From an uncultured Bacteroidales bacterium (GTDB lineage: Bacteria > Bacteroidota > Bacteroidia > Bacteroidales > Paludibacteraceae), in the NCBI GenBank assembly GCA_934728255.1, contig CAKVEC010000003.1, positions 186,001 to 250,000 of the forward strand: a stretch of 64,000 nucleotides of DNA, written 5' to 3'. Positions 1-8,811 of the stretch are shown here, piece after piece. Every line of letters begins with the position of its first letter. Within the stretch, counting starts at the first letter, position 1. The position numbers were made by a program, and so were the translations under genes. A model generated the notes under the pieces. The model saw only the letters and a program-made list of their open reading frames with translations. It had not been told where the DNA came from and ran no database searches.

Positions 1-1641
1 CTCTGTAAAGGCGACGCCGTCTTCCGAGACAAACCATTGATAACCAAATGAATCATCTATGCCCCCTGTCGCAACTGTAGAAGCAACAATCGGTTCCGGA
101 ATGGTATTGTAACAGATCGTATCCGGATATTCTGCCAACACCGCTGCTTGTATCTCATCTCGGACGAAAATCGAAGCGACATTGGTATAGCACACCCCGC
201 ACACATTGGTAACCTTCAACCGATATGCTGTCGATTTCAAAAGGGCGGGAGGGGCATAACTCGTACCTGTTCCCCCTGCTATATCGCGCCAAACAGCCTC
301 TCCCTCCGTATGCGCCTGCCACTGATACACAAAACTCCCATCCCCGCCACTCGCAGGAGTAATGACAGAAACGGGCTCCGGTATACTCCCATAACAGATG
401 CTATCCGCTCCTACCGGTGCAATACAGCCGGGGAAAATGCTATCATACACCTGAACCGTAATTACCGAACTCGTGTCAGGAGTACATCCTTTCGTCGGGC
501 TGACTATACAACGGTAATAGTATGTCCCCCCTCCCCTTGCTGGAGTTGTGTAGGTTGCCAAAGTCCCATCGGCAACATCATTCCATTCCCCCTTTATAGA
601 ATCTTGCCACTGATATGCGTACAATCCGCCTGCACCGGTAGCCGACACTTGAATAGTACCACAGGACATATAGCAAAGTGGCTCAATACCGGTAGTGACA
701 ATCTCTAAATCACCATATACATCCACCCTGCGCACATTTGACACCACCTGACCGCAACCATACACCGACGTAGCCACCACACGGTATTGCTGTGCCTCGG
801 TCATTGCCTCCGGCTGATAAGACAACGATGTCGCGCCTTTTATATCCTCCCAACTGCCGTCTTTATTTATCTGCCACTGATAAGTAAGGCTGTCGCGAAC
901 ATCACAAATACCGGTGCGTGCCATAATCTCGCTTGGGGTCGAACCGTAACATATAGTATCAACGGAAGAACTGATTACAGGAGCCTCCAAATCACGGAGA
1001 ACATATACCTCAATCTCTTTGGAAGCCACAGTGCCACAAGAAGTACTGGCAACCAAACGGAAATACGTTGTAGCATACAAATTATCAGGTTGATAACTTG
1101 TACCAATTTCCCCTGCAATATCACTCCAAACACCAATCGTGTCTTCACGTTGTTGCCACTGATATGTAAAATTGCCGTTTCCTCCCGTCGGAGGCGTAAC
1201 CTGCTTTAATGCTGCAGGGGTGCTGTTGTAGCAAATGATTTGACTTCCCGAAATTACTCCGGGAGTAATCTGCGGATACAACTCAACGATTATCGGGGCT
1301 GACTGATAAAATAGGGAGCACTCATTGGGGCGTGCCAATGCACGGATAGTATATACCCCCTCTTCTTCAAACAGGTAGGTGAGTGCCTCGGTGGCTGCAA
1401 CATCTTCATAATCAAGAGATGATGGCTTTTTAATCTCCCATTTGTATTGGCATATTGTTGCTGTCGCACCCGTATCGTTTTTCACAACCATAGAAAGTGT
1501 ACGACTCTCTGCTTGGCAAAGCGTAAACGACTGCTCCTTAATGAAAACCGACCAACCGGAACAACGCTCTTCTGCTCTCAACCCCCAATACGAAAAAAGA
1601 AGAAGAGTAACAATCAGAATGTGGTTATAATTATGATTCAT
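1..1641 (-). CDS. Large secreted Ig/PKD-like repeat protein, 5' part (runs off left edge)
   Basis: The minus-strand frame is open from an ATG at 1641 to the window edge, giving 547 residues with no stop. The N-terminus is a clear signal peptide (hydrophobic ILIVTLLLFSYW, probable cleavage after LRA). What follows is a series of roughly 90-100-residue modules, each with the landmarks I/LCYxSxP near its start, YQWQ in the middle and YR/TxYRxxVT near its end; at least five are visible. These landmarks are typical of PKD-like or Ig-like domains in very large Bacteroidota adhesins. The expected place is outside the cell, probably surface-attached, but the C-terminal sorting region lies beyond the window. 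It has its own promoter and a leader of about 350 nt. Function beyond adhesion-like architecture is unknown. Confidence 0.85.
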   Translation of the reverse strand, partial: MNHNYNHILIVTLLLFSYWGLRAEERCSGWSVFIKEQSFTLCQAESRTLSMVVKNDTGATATICQYKWEIKKPSSLDYEDVAATEALTYLFEEEGVYTIRALARPNECSLFYQSAPIIVELYPQITPGVISGSQIICYNSTPAALKQVTPPTGGNGNFTYQWQQREDTIGVWSDIAGEIGTSYQPDNLYATTYFRLVASTSCGTVASKEIEVYVLRDLEAPVISSSVDTICYGSTPSEIMARTGICDVRDSLTYQWQINKDGSWEDIKGATSLSYQPEAMTEAQQYRVVATSVYGCGQVVSNVRRVDVYGDLEIVTTGIEPLCYMSCGTIQVSATGAGGLYAYQWQDSIKGEWNDVADGTLATYTTPARGGGTYYYRCIVSPTKGCTPDTSSVITVQVYDSIFPGCIAPVGADSICYGSIPEPVSVITPASGGDGSFVYQWQAHTEGEAVWRDIAGGTGTSYAPPALLKSTAYRLKVTNVCGVCYTNVASIFVRDEIQAAVLAEYPDTICYNTIPEPIVASTVATGGIDDSFGYQWFVSEDGVAFTE

Positions 1642-1696
1642 ATTGATTTTATGTGTTTTGTAAAGTTATACTATGCTCACACACACACAAACAAAG

Positions 1697-1875
1697 CGCA
1701 GACTTTTCTCGTTTATGAGTATTTGGTCTCTGAGGATTTACCGGACTACCTATTCTTCCAAATATCTACGGAAAAAGCCCACGCTGACGCGTGAGCATTT
1801 GGCTTTTTCCTTGGAAGAATTAGTTCTAAAAATGTCCGGTTTTTAGAGACCAAGTATTAGAGCGAAACGCTTTAT
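1697..1875 (-). repeat. Nested imperfect inverted repeat (foldback) in the leader of the surface gene
   Basis: Outer arms: TTGGTCTCT...ACCGGAC (about 1723-1745) match the complement of GTCCGGT...AGAGACCAA (about 1835-1852). Inner arms: ATTCTTCCAA (1752-1761) with GGAAAAAGCC (1770-1779) match GGCTTTTTCC (1801-1810) and TTGGAAGAAT (1811-1820). The tip is CACGC-TGAC-GCGTG (1780-1793). The element lies between a minus-strand promoter and the ATG at 1641, so it should be transcribed into a long hairpin. It could be a foldback mobile element, a leader regulator, or both. Confidence 0.7.
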
Positions 1876-1925
1876 CTATATATGTCGTTGCATCGCCTTA
1901 CCGATGCGTGGTTATGCCATAGGCA

Positions 1926-1975
1926 ATATCAATTTTAAGTCTGTTTTTGACGGATTTAAGTCTGTTTTTATGTTT
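1926..1975. repeat. Direct repeat of about 15 bp in the same leader
   Basis: The word TTTAAGTCTGTTTTT occurs at about 1934 and again 21 bp later. It lies inside the presumed 5' leader of the minus-strand surface gene. No function can be assigned. Confidence 0.5.
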
Positions 1976-2001
1976 GCTTGTAAATTTTGTGAAATTCCGC
2001 C

Positions 2002-2033
2002 GCAAAGATAAGCATTCTTTTCCATACAAACAA
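2002..2033 (-). promoter_or_regulatory. Bacteroidota-type promoter for the surface protein gene
   Basis: Read on the minus strand, TTGT (2033-2030) is followed 23 nt later by TATCTTTGC (2010-2002), matching the Bacteroidota -33/-7 pattern seen at the same spacing elsewhere in this window. Transcription would start near 1995, leaving a leader of about 350 nt before the ATG at 1641. Confidence 0.7.
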
Positions 2034-2164
2034 GCAAAATTTGAGAAATTTATTTCAATTCCTTAAATTTGCAGAAAATCAACGAAATTTCTACAAAAAT
2101 CGTATCTGATAATTGCCATTCCACACCCAAGGCACGATTATTGTATCTCAAACTGATAAGCATA

Positions 2165-2219
2165 GGTTATTCTTAGGTGATTCTTGGGTGATTCTTGGGT
2201 TATACTTGGGTGATTCAGC
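2165..2219. repeat. 11-bp tandem array, five units (GGTGATTCTTG type)
   Basis: Five consecutive 11-bp units follow one another without gaps: GGTTATTCTTA, GGTGATTCTTG twice, GGTTATACTTG, then GGTGATTCAGC. The unit resembles that of the eight-copy array at 25284-25371, and the exact period of 11 recurs in four further arrays. It lies in the divergent gap before the gene at 2305. No coding function. Confidence 0.8.
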
Positions 2220-2304
2220 CGTCAATCCCTTATGAATACTGATGAAATACCACAAAAATAACATATAATTCCTCATTCTTAATTCTTAATTCATCATTAC
2301 CTCT

Positions 2305-2715
2305 ATGGCTCGTTCTGAATTTGAAATGCCCTTGGATAGCATCCACGGCAAACTCGGTAAAAAGTCCAAACTCATCTTCCGCCGCAAGACTGCCCGCAAT
2401 GCCAACCGGCACGCCCTGTACGACTGCGTGCAAGAGATTTATGTCATCGAACACCCGCGCGACCGCAAAAAGAACCCGCCACAAGGGGCTGAATTGGCAT
2501 CTATCAACCATTTCCGTCAGGCGTGCCGTCTCACTGCCGAGCAACTCTCCGACCCCGCCACACGAGCCCTCTGGGAGCAGCGTTTCGCCGCACAACAAAA
2601 GTACCCCGACCCCGATGCCCCATTCGACCCGCGCACAGGTCATCGTAAAATCTACGGGCAACTCTGGGCATATACCCGCGCCTGCATCCTCCGCCAACTG
2701 CAATCGGATGTATAA
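2305..2715 (+). CDS. Conserved small basic protein of unknown function
   Basis: 136 residues beginning MARSEFEMPLDS. It is rich in Arg, Lys and Gln, has no signal peptide or membrane segment, and so is probably cytoplasmic. The N-terminal part contains GKLGKKSKLIFRRK; the C-terminal part is aromatic (KIYGQLWAYTRACIL). I recognise it as the kind of short uncharacterised protein common in Bacteroidales but can name no domain. The ATG at 2305 is the only start that keeps the whole frame, and the gene ends about 100 bp before murA. Long frames overlap it on both strands, but their products are low-complexity shadows. Function unknown. Confidence 0.6.
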   Translation: MARSEFEMPLDSIHGKLGKKSKLIFRRKTARNANRHALYDCVQEIYVIEHPRDRKKNPPQGAELASINHFRQACRLTAEQLSDPATRALWEQRFAAQQKYPDPDAPFDPRTGHRKIYGQLWAYTRACILRQLQSDV

Positions 2716-2744
2716 TCTGCAAACACTTTTTCTGCTTGCCACTA

Positions 2745-2776
2745 TTGCACAAACCAAATTATTTGACTAACTTTGC
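2745..2776 (+). promoter_or_regulatory. Bacteroidota-type promoter for murA
   Basis: TTGC at 2745 is followed 23 nt later by TAACTTTGC (2768-2776), the Bacteroidota -33/-7 pattern. Transcription should start near 2783, leaving a leader of about 30 nt before the ATG at 2814. Confidence 0.7.
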
Positions 2777-2813
2777 ACGCTAACAAATAACTAACTTGAT
2801 AGATAAACCTGAT

Positions 2814-4121
2814 ATGGCAAGTTTCATTGTAGAAGGCGGACACAAACTGCACGGCACAATCACCCCGCAGGGGGCGAAAAACGAAGCACTCCAGGTGCTA
2901 TGTGCCGTACTCCTCACGCAGGACGAAATCATTATAAATAACCTGCCCGATATTCTCGATGTCAATAATCTGATTGACTTGCTCCAATCCATGGGCGTCT
3001 CGGTCACGCATCGCGCCAAAGGCAAGTACGCTTTCTGCGCCCGCAATATCGATACCGACTGGCTCCATAGTCCGGACTTCCTTCGCAAGTGCAACCGACT
3101 TCGCGGCTCAGTTATGCTTATCGGTCCTCTCCTTGCACGCTTCGGCGAAGTAACTTATGCCAAACCGGGAGGCGACAAGATCGGTCGCCGCCGCTTGGAT
3201 ACCCACTTCCAGGGTATGCTCAATCTCGGTGCTACCTTCACCTACGACCATGACCTCCGTGCATACCATTTCAGCGGACAGCGTCTCCGCGGCACCTATA
3301 TGCTCCTCGACGAAGCCAGCGTAACCGGTACCGCAAACATCATTATGGCGTCCGTCCTTGCCGAGGGTACCACCACTATCTACAACGCCGCCTGCGAACC
3401 GTATATACAGCAACTCTGCCGTATGCTCAACCGTATGGGCGCACAGATACAGGGCGTTGGCTCCAACCTCCTTACAATCACAGGCGTCTCCGCCCTCCAC
3501 GGCACTGAACATACACTCCTCCCCGATATGATCGAGGTCGGTTCGTTTATTGGTATGGCGGCTATCACGGGCAGTGAACTCACTATCAGCAATGTCTCCT
3601 ATCGGGACCTCGGCATCATCCCCGAAGCCTTCCGCCGACTGGGTATTCATGTCATACAGCAGGGAGACAATATATACATACCCGCGCAGGAACACTACCA
3701 GATAGAATCTTTCCTCGACGGCTCTATACTCACCGTCGCAGACGCACCATGGCCCGGACTTACGCCCGACCTGCTCTCCGTTATCCTCGTAGTTGCCACG
3801 CAGGCACGCGGTTCCGTCCTCATTCATCAGAAAATGTTCGAAAGTCGTCTCTTCTTTGTGGATAAACTTATCGATATGGGGGCGCAGATTATTCTCTGCG
3901 ACCCGCACCGTGCCGTTGTTATCGGACACGACCGCCAGATGCGTCTCCGCCACAACAATATGACCTCCCCCGATATTCGCGCGGGCATTGCACTGCTCAT
4001 TGCGGCTATGGCGGCGGACGGTACCAGCCGTATCGACCATATCGACCAAATCGACCGCGGCTACGAGGATATCGAATACCGTCTCAACGCCATCGGTGCA
4101 CACATCAAACGTGAAGAATAA
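2814..4121 (+). CDS. murA: UDP-N-acetylglucosamine 1-carboxyvinyltransferase (fosfomycin-insensitive type)
   Basis: MurA transfers enolpyruvate from PEP to UDP-GlcNAc, the first committed step of peptidoglycan synthesis, in the cytoplasm. The 435-residue product has the family start (ASFIVEGG, then PQGAKNEALQ with the conserved Lys-Asn) and a complete two-lobed length. In the active-site loop, where E. coli has the catalytic Cys115 that fosfomycin alkylates, this protein reads KPGGDKIGRRRLD with Asp at residue 121 (codon 3174-3176). A TTG at 2796 could extend the frame by six residues, but ATG 2814 gives the usual Bacteroidota N-terminus MASF. It is followed 9 nt later by dsbD on the same strand. 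Confidence 0.97.
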   Translation: MASFIVEGGHKLHGTITPQGAKNEALQVLCAVLLTQDEIIINNLPDILDVNNLIDLLQSMGVSVTHRAKGKYAFCARNIDTDWLHSPDFLRKCNRLRGSVMLIGPLLARFGEVTYAKPGGDKIGRRRLDTHFQGMLNLGATFTYDHDLRAYHFSGQRLRGTYMLLDEASVTGTANIIMASVLAEGTTTIYNAACEPYIQQLCRMLNRMGAQIQGVGSNLLTITGVSALHGTEHTLLPDMIEVGSFIGMAAITGSELTISNVSYRDLGIIPEAFRRLGIHVIQQGDNIYIPAQEHYQIESFLDGSILTVADAPWPGLTPDLLSVILVVATQARGSVLIHQKMFESRLFFVDKLIDMGAQIILCDPHRAVVIGHDRQMRLRHNNMTSPDIRAGIALLIAAMAADGTSRIDHIDQIDRGYEDIEYRLNAIGAHIKREE

Positions 4122-4130
4122 TACACCTGC

Positions 4131-5864
4131 ATGACTAAAAAGATACTACTGACGCTCACCGTCTTGCTCCTCGTGATAACGGGAGCAATCGCACAAATCG
4201 TTAATCCCGTCCGATGGACAGGCTCTGTTGTCGGCGACAGCATCAAAATAGAAGCCGCCATAGACGCGGGCTGGCACATGACCCTTATCGAACTCAACGG
4301 CGCAACCGTCGGCAAGGAATACACCGGCACATGTACCCTTACCCTCCCCGACACTTCCTCCGTCTCTGTGCGCTACAACGCTTGCGATGACCGTATGTGT
4401 ACCGCCCCCGAGGTCTGGGAGTATACGCCCAAAGCCGTAGTGCAGGACGCTCCCGTAACCGTTGATGCTCCGGATAATACCGCCGATAAATCCCTCTGGT
4501 GGGTATTCACTATGGGACTCCTGGGCGGACTGCTGGCTATCTTCACCCCTTGTGTATGGCCTATCATACCTATGACCGTCTCATTCTTTATCAAACGGAA
4601 TGGAGCGGCACGCGGCACTACCAACCCACACATCGTACGCGACGCCATGCTTTACGGACTCAGTATCATCATCATCTATGTCGGACTGGGCTTGCTTGTA
4701 ACACTCCTCTTTGGAGCCTCTGCACTTAATGCGCTCAGCACCAATGCGGTAGTGAACATCATTTTCTTCTTGATACTCGTTCTCTTTGCCGCCTCGTTCT
4801 TTGGCGCATTCGAACTGACACTGCCCGCCTCATGGTCCACCGCCCTCAGCAAAAAGTCGGGCAATACCACGGGTTTCCTCAGTATCATGCTCATGGCATT
4901 CACCCTCGTCATCGTCTCTTTCTCCTGTACGGGACCAATCATCGGCACTCTGCTCGTAGAAGCGGCAGGCAAGACCCTTCTTGCGCCCGCAATAGGTATG
5001 CTCGGCTTCGCTATCGCCCTCGCACTACCGTTCTCGCTATTCGCCCTATTCCCCTCTGTACTCAAAAAACTACCTAAATCGGGCGGTTGGATGAATACCT
5101 TCAAGGTAACGCTCGCTTTCCTCGAACTCGCACTCTCGCTCAAATTTCTCTCCGTGGCAGACCTTGCTTATGGCTGGCATATACTCGACAGAGAAGTCTT
5201 TATTGCACTTTGGATAGTCATCTTCGCCCTGCTCGGGCTCTATCTCTTGGGGCTTATTTCGTTCCCTAACGACGATGACTCCCACCGCAAGACCTCTGTA
5301 CCACGCTTCTTCCTCGCTGTTATCTCTCTCGCATTTGCGGTCTATATGCTCCCCGGCTTGTGGGGCGCACCGCTGCGGGCTATATCTGCCTTCGCACCGC
5401 CTATGAGTACGCAGGACTGGTCTCTCGGGCAAAACACCGCTTCCGCGCCTGCGGATAAACAAATCACTTTCTCTGACTACGACGAGGGAATGGCGTATGC
5501 CCGCGCACATCGGATGCCTGTCTTCCTCGATTTTAACGGCTATGGCTGTGTCAACTGCCGCAAGATGGAAGCGGCAGTGCTCTCCAAACCCGAGGTCGAA
5601 GCACGCCTGCGCAACTATGTCCTGATCTCCCTTATCGTGGACGACAAGACCAAGTTGCCCGCCCCTGTACAAGTGGAGGAAAACGGCAAGACTGTCACGC
5701 TGAAAACCATTGGCGACAAGTGGAGTTACAAGCAGCGCACCGAATATGGTGCCAATGCCCAACCCTATTATATCCAGTTGGATGCCGACGGCAATCGTCT
5801 TACTTCCACCGCCTATTCCTACGACGAAGATATTTCTAAATTTCTTAATTGGTTACAATACTGA
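4131..5864 (+). CDS. dsbD: Thiol:disulfide interchange protein, DsbD-like
   Basis: 577 residues with the three-part DsbD plan: a signal peptide and N-terminal periplasmic domain with a Cys pair at 85 and 90 (ACDDRMC), a central multi-spanning membrane domain (about 120-415) with the redox Cys in TPCVWP (Cys141) and FSCTGP (Cys266), and a C-terminal thioredoxin-like domain with CVNC (Cys473/Cys476). The family carries electrons from cytoplasmic thioredoxin across the inner membrane to periplasmic partners. It sits between murA and rlmB with only about 10 nt on either side, so the three are probably co-transcribed. Confidence 0.95.
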   Translation: MTKKILLTLTVLLLVITGAIAQIVNPVRWTGSVVGDSIKIEAAIDAGWHMTLIELNGATVGKEYTGTCTLTLPDTSSVSVRYNACDDRMCTAPEVWEYTPKAVVQDAPVTVDAPDNTADKSLWWVFTMGLLGGLLAIFTPCVWPIIPMTVSFFIKRNGAARGTTNPHIVRDAMLYGLSIIIIYVGLGLLVTLLFGASALNALSTNAVVNIIFFLILVLFAASFFGAFELTLPASWSTALSKKSGNTTGFLSIMLMAFTLVIVSFSCTGPIIGTLLVEAAGKTLLAPAIGMLGFAIALALPFSLFALFPSVLKKLPKSGGWMNTFKVTLAFLELALSLKFLSVADLAYGWHILDREVFIALWIVIFALLGLYLLGLISFPNDDDSHRKTSVPRFFLAVISLAFAVYMLPGLWGAPLRAISAFAPPMSTQDWSLGQNTASAPADKQITFSDYDEGMAYARAHRMPVFLDFNGYGCVNCRKMEAAVLSKPEVEARLRNYVLISLIVDDKTKLPAPVQVEENGKTVTLKTIGDKWSYKQRTEYGANAQPYYIQLDADGNRLTSTAYSYDEDISKFLNWLQY

Positions 5865-5873
5865 CAACGAGAT

Positions 5874-6704
5874 ATGTATCAGAAAAGTTATAATCCGAAT
5901 TTCAACCACGAGCGTCCTGCAATGCCGCGTCGTGAGAGTAAACCGCAATACGATACCAAGCGTCCGCCCGAGAAGGAGATGATCTTCGGTATCCGTGCCG
6001 TCATCGAAGCCATTGATGCGGGCAAGGTACTGGACAAAGTCCTCCTCCGCCGCGATATGAGCAGCACTATCGGCAAAGAACTACTGCAGAAACTGGAAGG
6101 TACTACCACCCCCATGCAGAAAGTGCCTGTCGAAAAACTCAATCAGTTCACCGACAAGAACCACCAGGGAGTCATCGCTTTTCTCTCGCCCATCGAGTTC
6201 TATCGTGTCGAGGATATAGTGCAATCGCTCTTCGATGAGGGCAAAACACCGCTGCTGATGGTGCTGGACGGTATCACCGATATGCGCAACTTCGGGGCGA
6301 TTGCCCGTACGTGCGCCTGTGCGGGTGTGCATGCGCTCATTATCCCTACGCGCGGCTGTGTCTCTATCAACGGCGATGCTATCAAAACCTCTGCGGGGGC
6401 GCTCCATACACTCCCTGTCTGCAAGGTGGATAACCTGCAGAATTGTCTCGCCTATCTCCGAGATAGCGGTCTGCGTATCGTCGCCGCTACCGAGCATACC
6501 GACACTAACTATACCGATGTGGATATGACCGCCCCAACCGCGATCGTTATGGGATCGGAGGAAAAGGGAATCTATGAGGAGAACCTCAAACTCGCTACCG
6601 ACCATGTCCGTATCCCGATGACCGATGCCATCGAGTCTCTCAATGTCTCTGTGGCTGCCGGCATTATGATCTACGAAGCCGTCCGCCAACGCACTAAAAA
6701 CTGA
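5874..6704 (+). CDS. rlmB: TrmH/SpoU-family rRNA 2'-O-methyltransferase, RlmB-like
   Basis: 276 residues. An unusual basic N-terminal extension (about 35 residues, rich in Arg, Pro and Asn) precedes the RlmB substrate-binding domain starting at FGIRAVIEAI. The C-terminal SPOUT domain shows the three knot motifs: NFGAIARTC, MGSEEKGI, and IPMTDAIESLNVSVAAGI. RlmB methylates G2251 of 23S rRNA in E. coli; the exact target here is inferred. It starts 10 nt after dsbD and is likely in the murA-dsbD transcript. Confidence 0.93.
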   Translation: MYQKSYNPNFNHERPAMPRRESKPQYDTKRPPEKEMIFGIRAVIEAIDAGKVLDKVLLRRDMSSTIGKELLQKLEGTTTPMQKVPVEKLNQFTDKNHQGVIAFLSPIEFYRVEDIVQSLFDEGKTPLLMVLDGITDMRNFGAIARTCACAGVHALIIPTRGCVSINGDAIKTSAGALHTLPVCKVDNLQNCLAYLRDSGLRIVAATEHTDTNYTDVDMTAPTAIVMGSEEKGIYEENLKLATDHVRIPMTDAIESLNVSVAAGIMIYEAVRQRTKN

Positions 6705-6774
6705 AAACAAAAAACTCGCAACTTTCCAACTCCCCAACTTCTTTCAACTTTAATCTTTCAACTCTCAACTAACT

Positions 6775-7473
6775 ATGACCGTCCTCTACGAAGATAACCA
6801 TATCATCGCCGTCAATAAGACCTGCAACGAGATAGTACAGGGCGACAAGACGGGCGATACACCGCTTTCGGAGTTGGTAAAAGCCTATATCAAGGAGAAG
6901 TACAACAAACCGGGCGAGGTCTTTCTTGGTGTTACCCACCGTCTCGACCGTCCCACGAGTGGGGTAGTGCTCTTTGCCCGCACAAGCAAGGCTCTGGCGC
7001 GGCTCAACGATATGTTCAAGTCGCATACCGAGATCAAAAAGACCTACTGGGCAATCGTCGCCAATGCGCCCGCTGCACCCGAAGGACGTTTGGAAAACTA
7101 CCTTATCCGCAACGAGCAGCAGAACAAGTCGTATATCGCCCGCCTTGACAAGGACGGCAATCCGCTCAACAAGGAAGCAAAGAAAGCCGTTCTTACTTAT
7201 AAAACCATTGCCCGAGGCGACCGATACACATTGTTGGAAATCAATCTCGAGACCGGTCGTCATCACCAGATACGCTGCCAACTCGCGGCTATCGGCTGCC
7301 CCATCAAAGGCGACCTCAAATACGGAGCCAAGCGCAGTAATCCCGACGGCGGAATATGTCTCCACGCCCGCCGTATCGAGTTCATCCACCCCGTCAGCAA
7401 ACAGCCCCTCTCCATCACCGCCCCCGTCCCCCAAGACACACTCTGGCAAGCCCTGGAACACCAAGTGGAATAA
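6775..7473 (+). CDS. RluA-family RNA pseudouridine synthase
   Basis: 232 residues with the family core: HRLDRPTSGVVLFARTS, whose Asp in HRLDRP is the catalytic nucleophile, TYWAIV, and the C-terminal ETGRHHQIR motif. It has no N-terminal S4 domain, so it resembles RluA or RluE-like single-domain enzymes more than RluC/RluD. It converts uridine to pseudouridine in rRNA or tRNA; the site cannot be told from sequence. The 70-bp gap after rlmB is a pyrimidine/adenine microrepeat (CAACTTTC-like words), common in the intergenic DNA of this genome. Confidence 0.92.
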   Translation: MTVLYEDNHIIAVNKTCNEIVQGDKTGDTPLSELVKAYIKEKYNKPGEVFLGVTHRLDRPTSGVVLFARTSKALARLNDMFKSHTEIKKTYWAIVANAPAAPEGRLENYLIRNEQQNKSYIARLDKDGNPLNKEAKKAVLTYKTIARGDRYTLLEINLETGRHHQIRCQLAAIGCPIKGDLKYGAKRSNPDGGICLHARRIEFIHPVSKQPLSITAPVPQDTLWQALEHQVE

Positions 7474-7534
7474 TACACAATACCGGCACGCGCAATGCTA
7501 CTATATGTCTAACCTTATAAAAACTACCATTATT

Positions 7535-8278
7535 ATGAAACACAAATTATCTCTATTTTTGCTACTCTTTGTAGTTGTTTCGTCGTGCCAAAATGAGTTG
7601 GTTCAAGAGAACCGATCTCAACCACGAAAAGCATCTGTTATTGACCCTAAAATTTGCAATTCTCGGAATTTAGGTATGCCATTCACGGAACCTGATGAAT
7701 TAGAAAGGCTGACTGAGAATAATGAGAATGTTATTGATTATCGTATCGCCCGTTATTTGGCAACTGTAGAATTATTGGCTGGTGCTAATTTTGAGTGTGA
7801 TTATGGTTATTTATATGCCCATTATAATTTTCGGGGAATAGATGTAAAAGGATTAACCAAAGAAGCCGCAAGAACTAAATATATGGAACGCAGCGATACA
7901 GCAGATTATGGCTTGGCAGCATGTTTTTATCAAGAATCCGTCCCCCTATGGTGGGGTGAATGGCAATTTCCTCTTTATCATGGTGGTTTGAATCGAGGTT
8001 TTGATACTGCAACAGACGGAGAATATAAAGTCAAATTTACTTGTAAACCTTATGATTGGATTGTGTCAAGAGAAGAACCTGTGATTATCGGTGTGAATTG
8101 TGACCATTATCTTGTGGCTTTTGGTACAGGTACTACCCATAAGAAGAATGGTAAAATCAAAGATAAATACTTTGCTATAGTTGATAATGGATATACAACA
8201 GAAGCACATTGTTTTCATCCTTATATGCGTAAACATAATGGCTGGAATTTGCACTATGGTATGAAACGTAACGACTAA
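7535..8278 (+). CDS. AT-rich lipoprotein of unknown function
   Basis: 247 residues from ATG 7535. The N-terminus MKHKLSLFLLLFVVVSSCQNE is a lipoprotein signal with the lipidated Cys in VSSC. The frame continues far upstream in the shadow of the pseudouridine synthase, so the internal ATG was chosen. The C-terminal half has CDHYLVAFGTG and, about 25 residues later, FAIVDNGY, which vaguely recalls the His and Asp/Asn strands of papain-fold enzymes, but I see no convincing catalytic Cys. Codon use is much more A+T-rich than in the genes on either side. It is 18 nt upstream of a second lipoprotein. Probable surface or periplasmic protein; function unknown. Confidence 0.7.
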   Translation: MKHKLSLFLLLFVVVSSCQNELVQENRSQPRKASVIDPKICNSRNLGMPFTEPDELERLTENNENVIDYRIARYLATVELLAGANFECDYGYLYAHYNFRGIDVKGLTKEAARTKYMERSDTADYGLAACFYQESVPLWWGEWQFPLYHGGLNRGFDTATDGEYKVKFTCKPYDWIVSREEPVIIGVNCDHYLVAFGTGTTHKKNGKIKDKYFAIVDNGYTTEAHCFHPYMRKHNGWNLHYGMKRND

Positions 8279-8296
8279 TCATAAAAACAATAATCT

Positions 8297-8788
8297 ATGA
8301 AGCGATACTTTAATTGGTTAATTTGTGTTGTAATGACATCTTGTGTTAGTTCTTGTACATATACTGATGGTGTAACATGGAGTTTGTGTGTACATTCTGA
8401 TGATACATTGGAGATTGTTTGTCCGGTTACAGATAATCTTTTCAATCTGTATTATTACAATAATAACATACTAAATATGGATAGAGAAAAACATAGTATC
8501 ACGATATTGGGGGATGCTTATGTCTGTGGGGATTATTTTTATACTAATAAAGACCATAAATATAGATATACAGAACGCCGTTTTACTATCAATCGTCTCT
8601 CTAAAAAAGAACCCATAAAAGCCTTTGTGTTATATCATAATACGCCCGCTTCTTCTTTTGGTTGGATACCTGCAGACATTTCAAAACGTGATTCTGTATT
8701 TGATGTAATGACACAATATTATGGAGAAGAAAATCTCATACAATTGCCGGTGAATGAAGAACAAATCTCATTTTCATTTCAACCTTGA
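8297..8788 (+). CDS. Small AT-rich lipoprotein of unknown function
   Basis: 163 residues. MKRYFNWLICVVMTSCVSSCTY is a lipoprotein signal peptide; the lipidated residue is probably the Cys of VSSC. The mature part is rich in Tyr, Asn and Asp with no recognised domain. It follows the preceding lipoprotein by 18 nt, shares its A+T-rich codon use, and is probably expressed with it. The pair could be a protein and its partner or inhibitor, but nothing in the sequence proves this. Confidence 0.65.
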   Translation: MKRYFNWLICVVMTSCVSSCTYTDGVTWSLCVHSDDTLEIVCPVTDNLFNLYYYNNNILNMDREKHSITILGDAYVCGDYFYTNKDHKYRYTERRFTINRLSKKEPIKAFVLYHNTPASSFGWIPADISKRDSVFDVMTQYYGEENLIQLPVNEEQISFSFQP

Positions 8789-8811
8789 AAACAAACTAAA
8801 CCCTATATATC

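Noticed and set aside
1697..1875. Invertible promoter flanked by inverted repeats
   Set aside because: The interior is itself palindromic, the arms are imperfect, and the promoter lies outside the repeat.
2230..2757. 175-residue minus-strand frame over the gene at 2305
   Set aside because: Its product is a shadow without domain or signal; the plus-strand frame has a more protein-like composition and fits the direction of its neighbours.
6974..7534. Long in-frame extension upstream of the lipoprotein at 7535
   Set aside because: It runs out of frame through the pseudouridine synthase gene, and only the internal ATG gives a lipoprotein signal.
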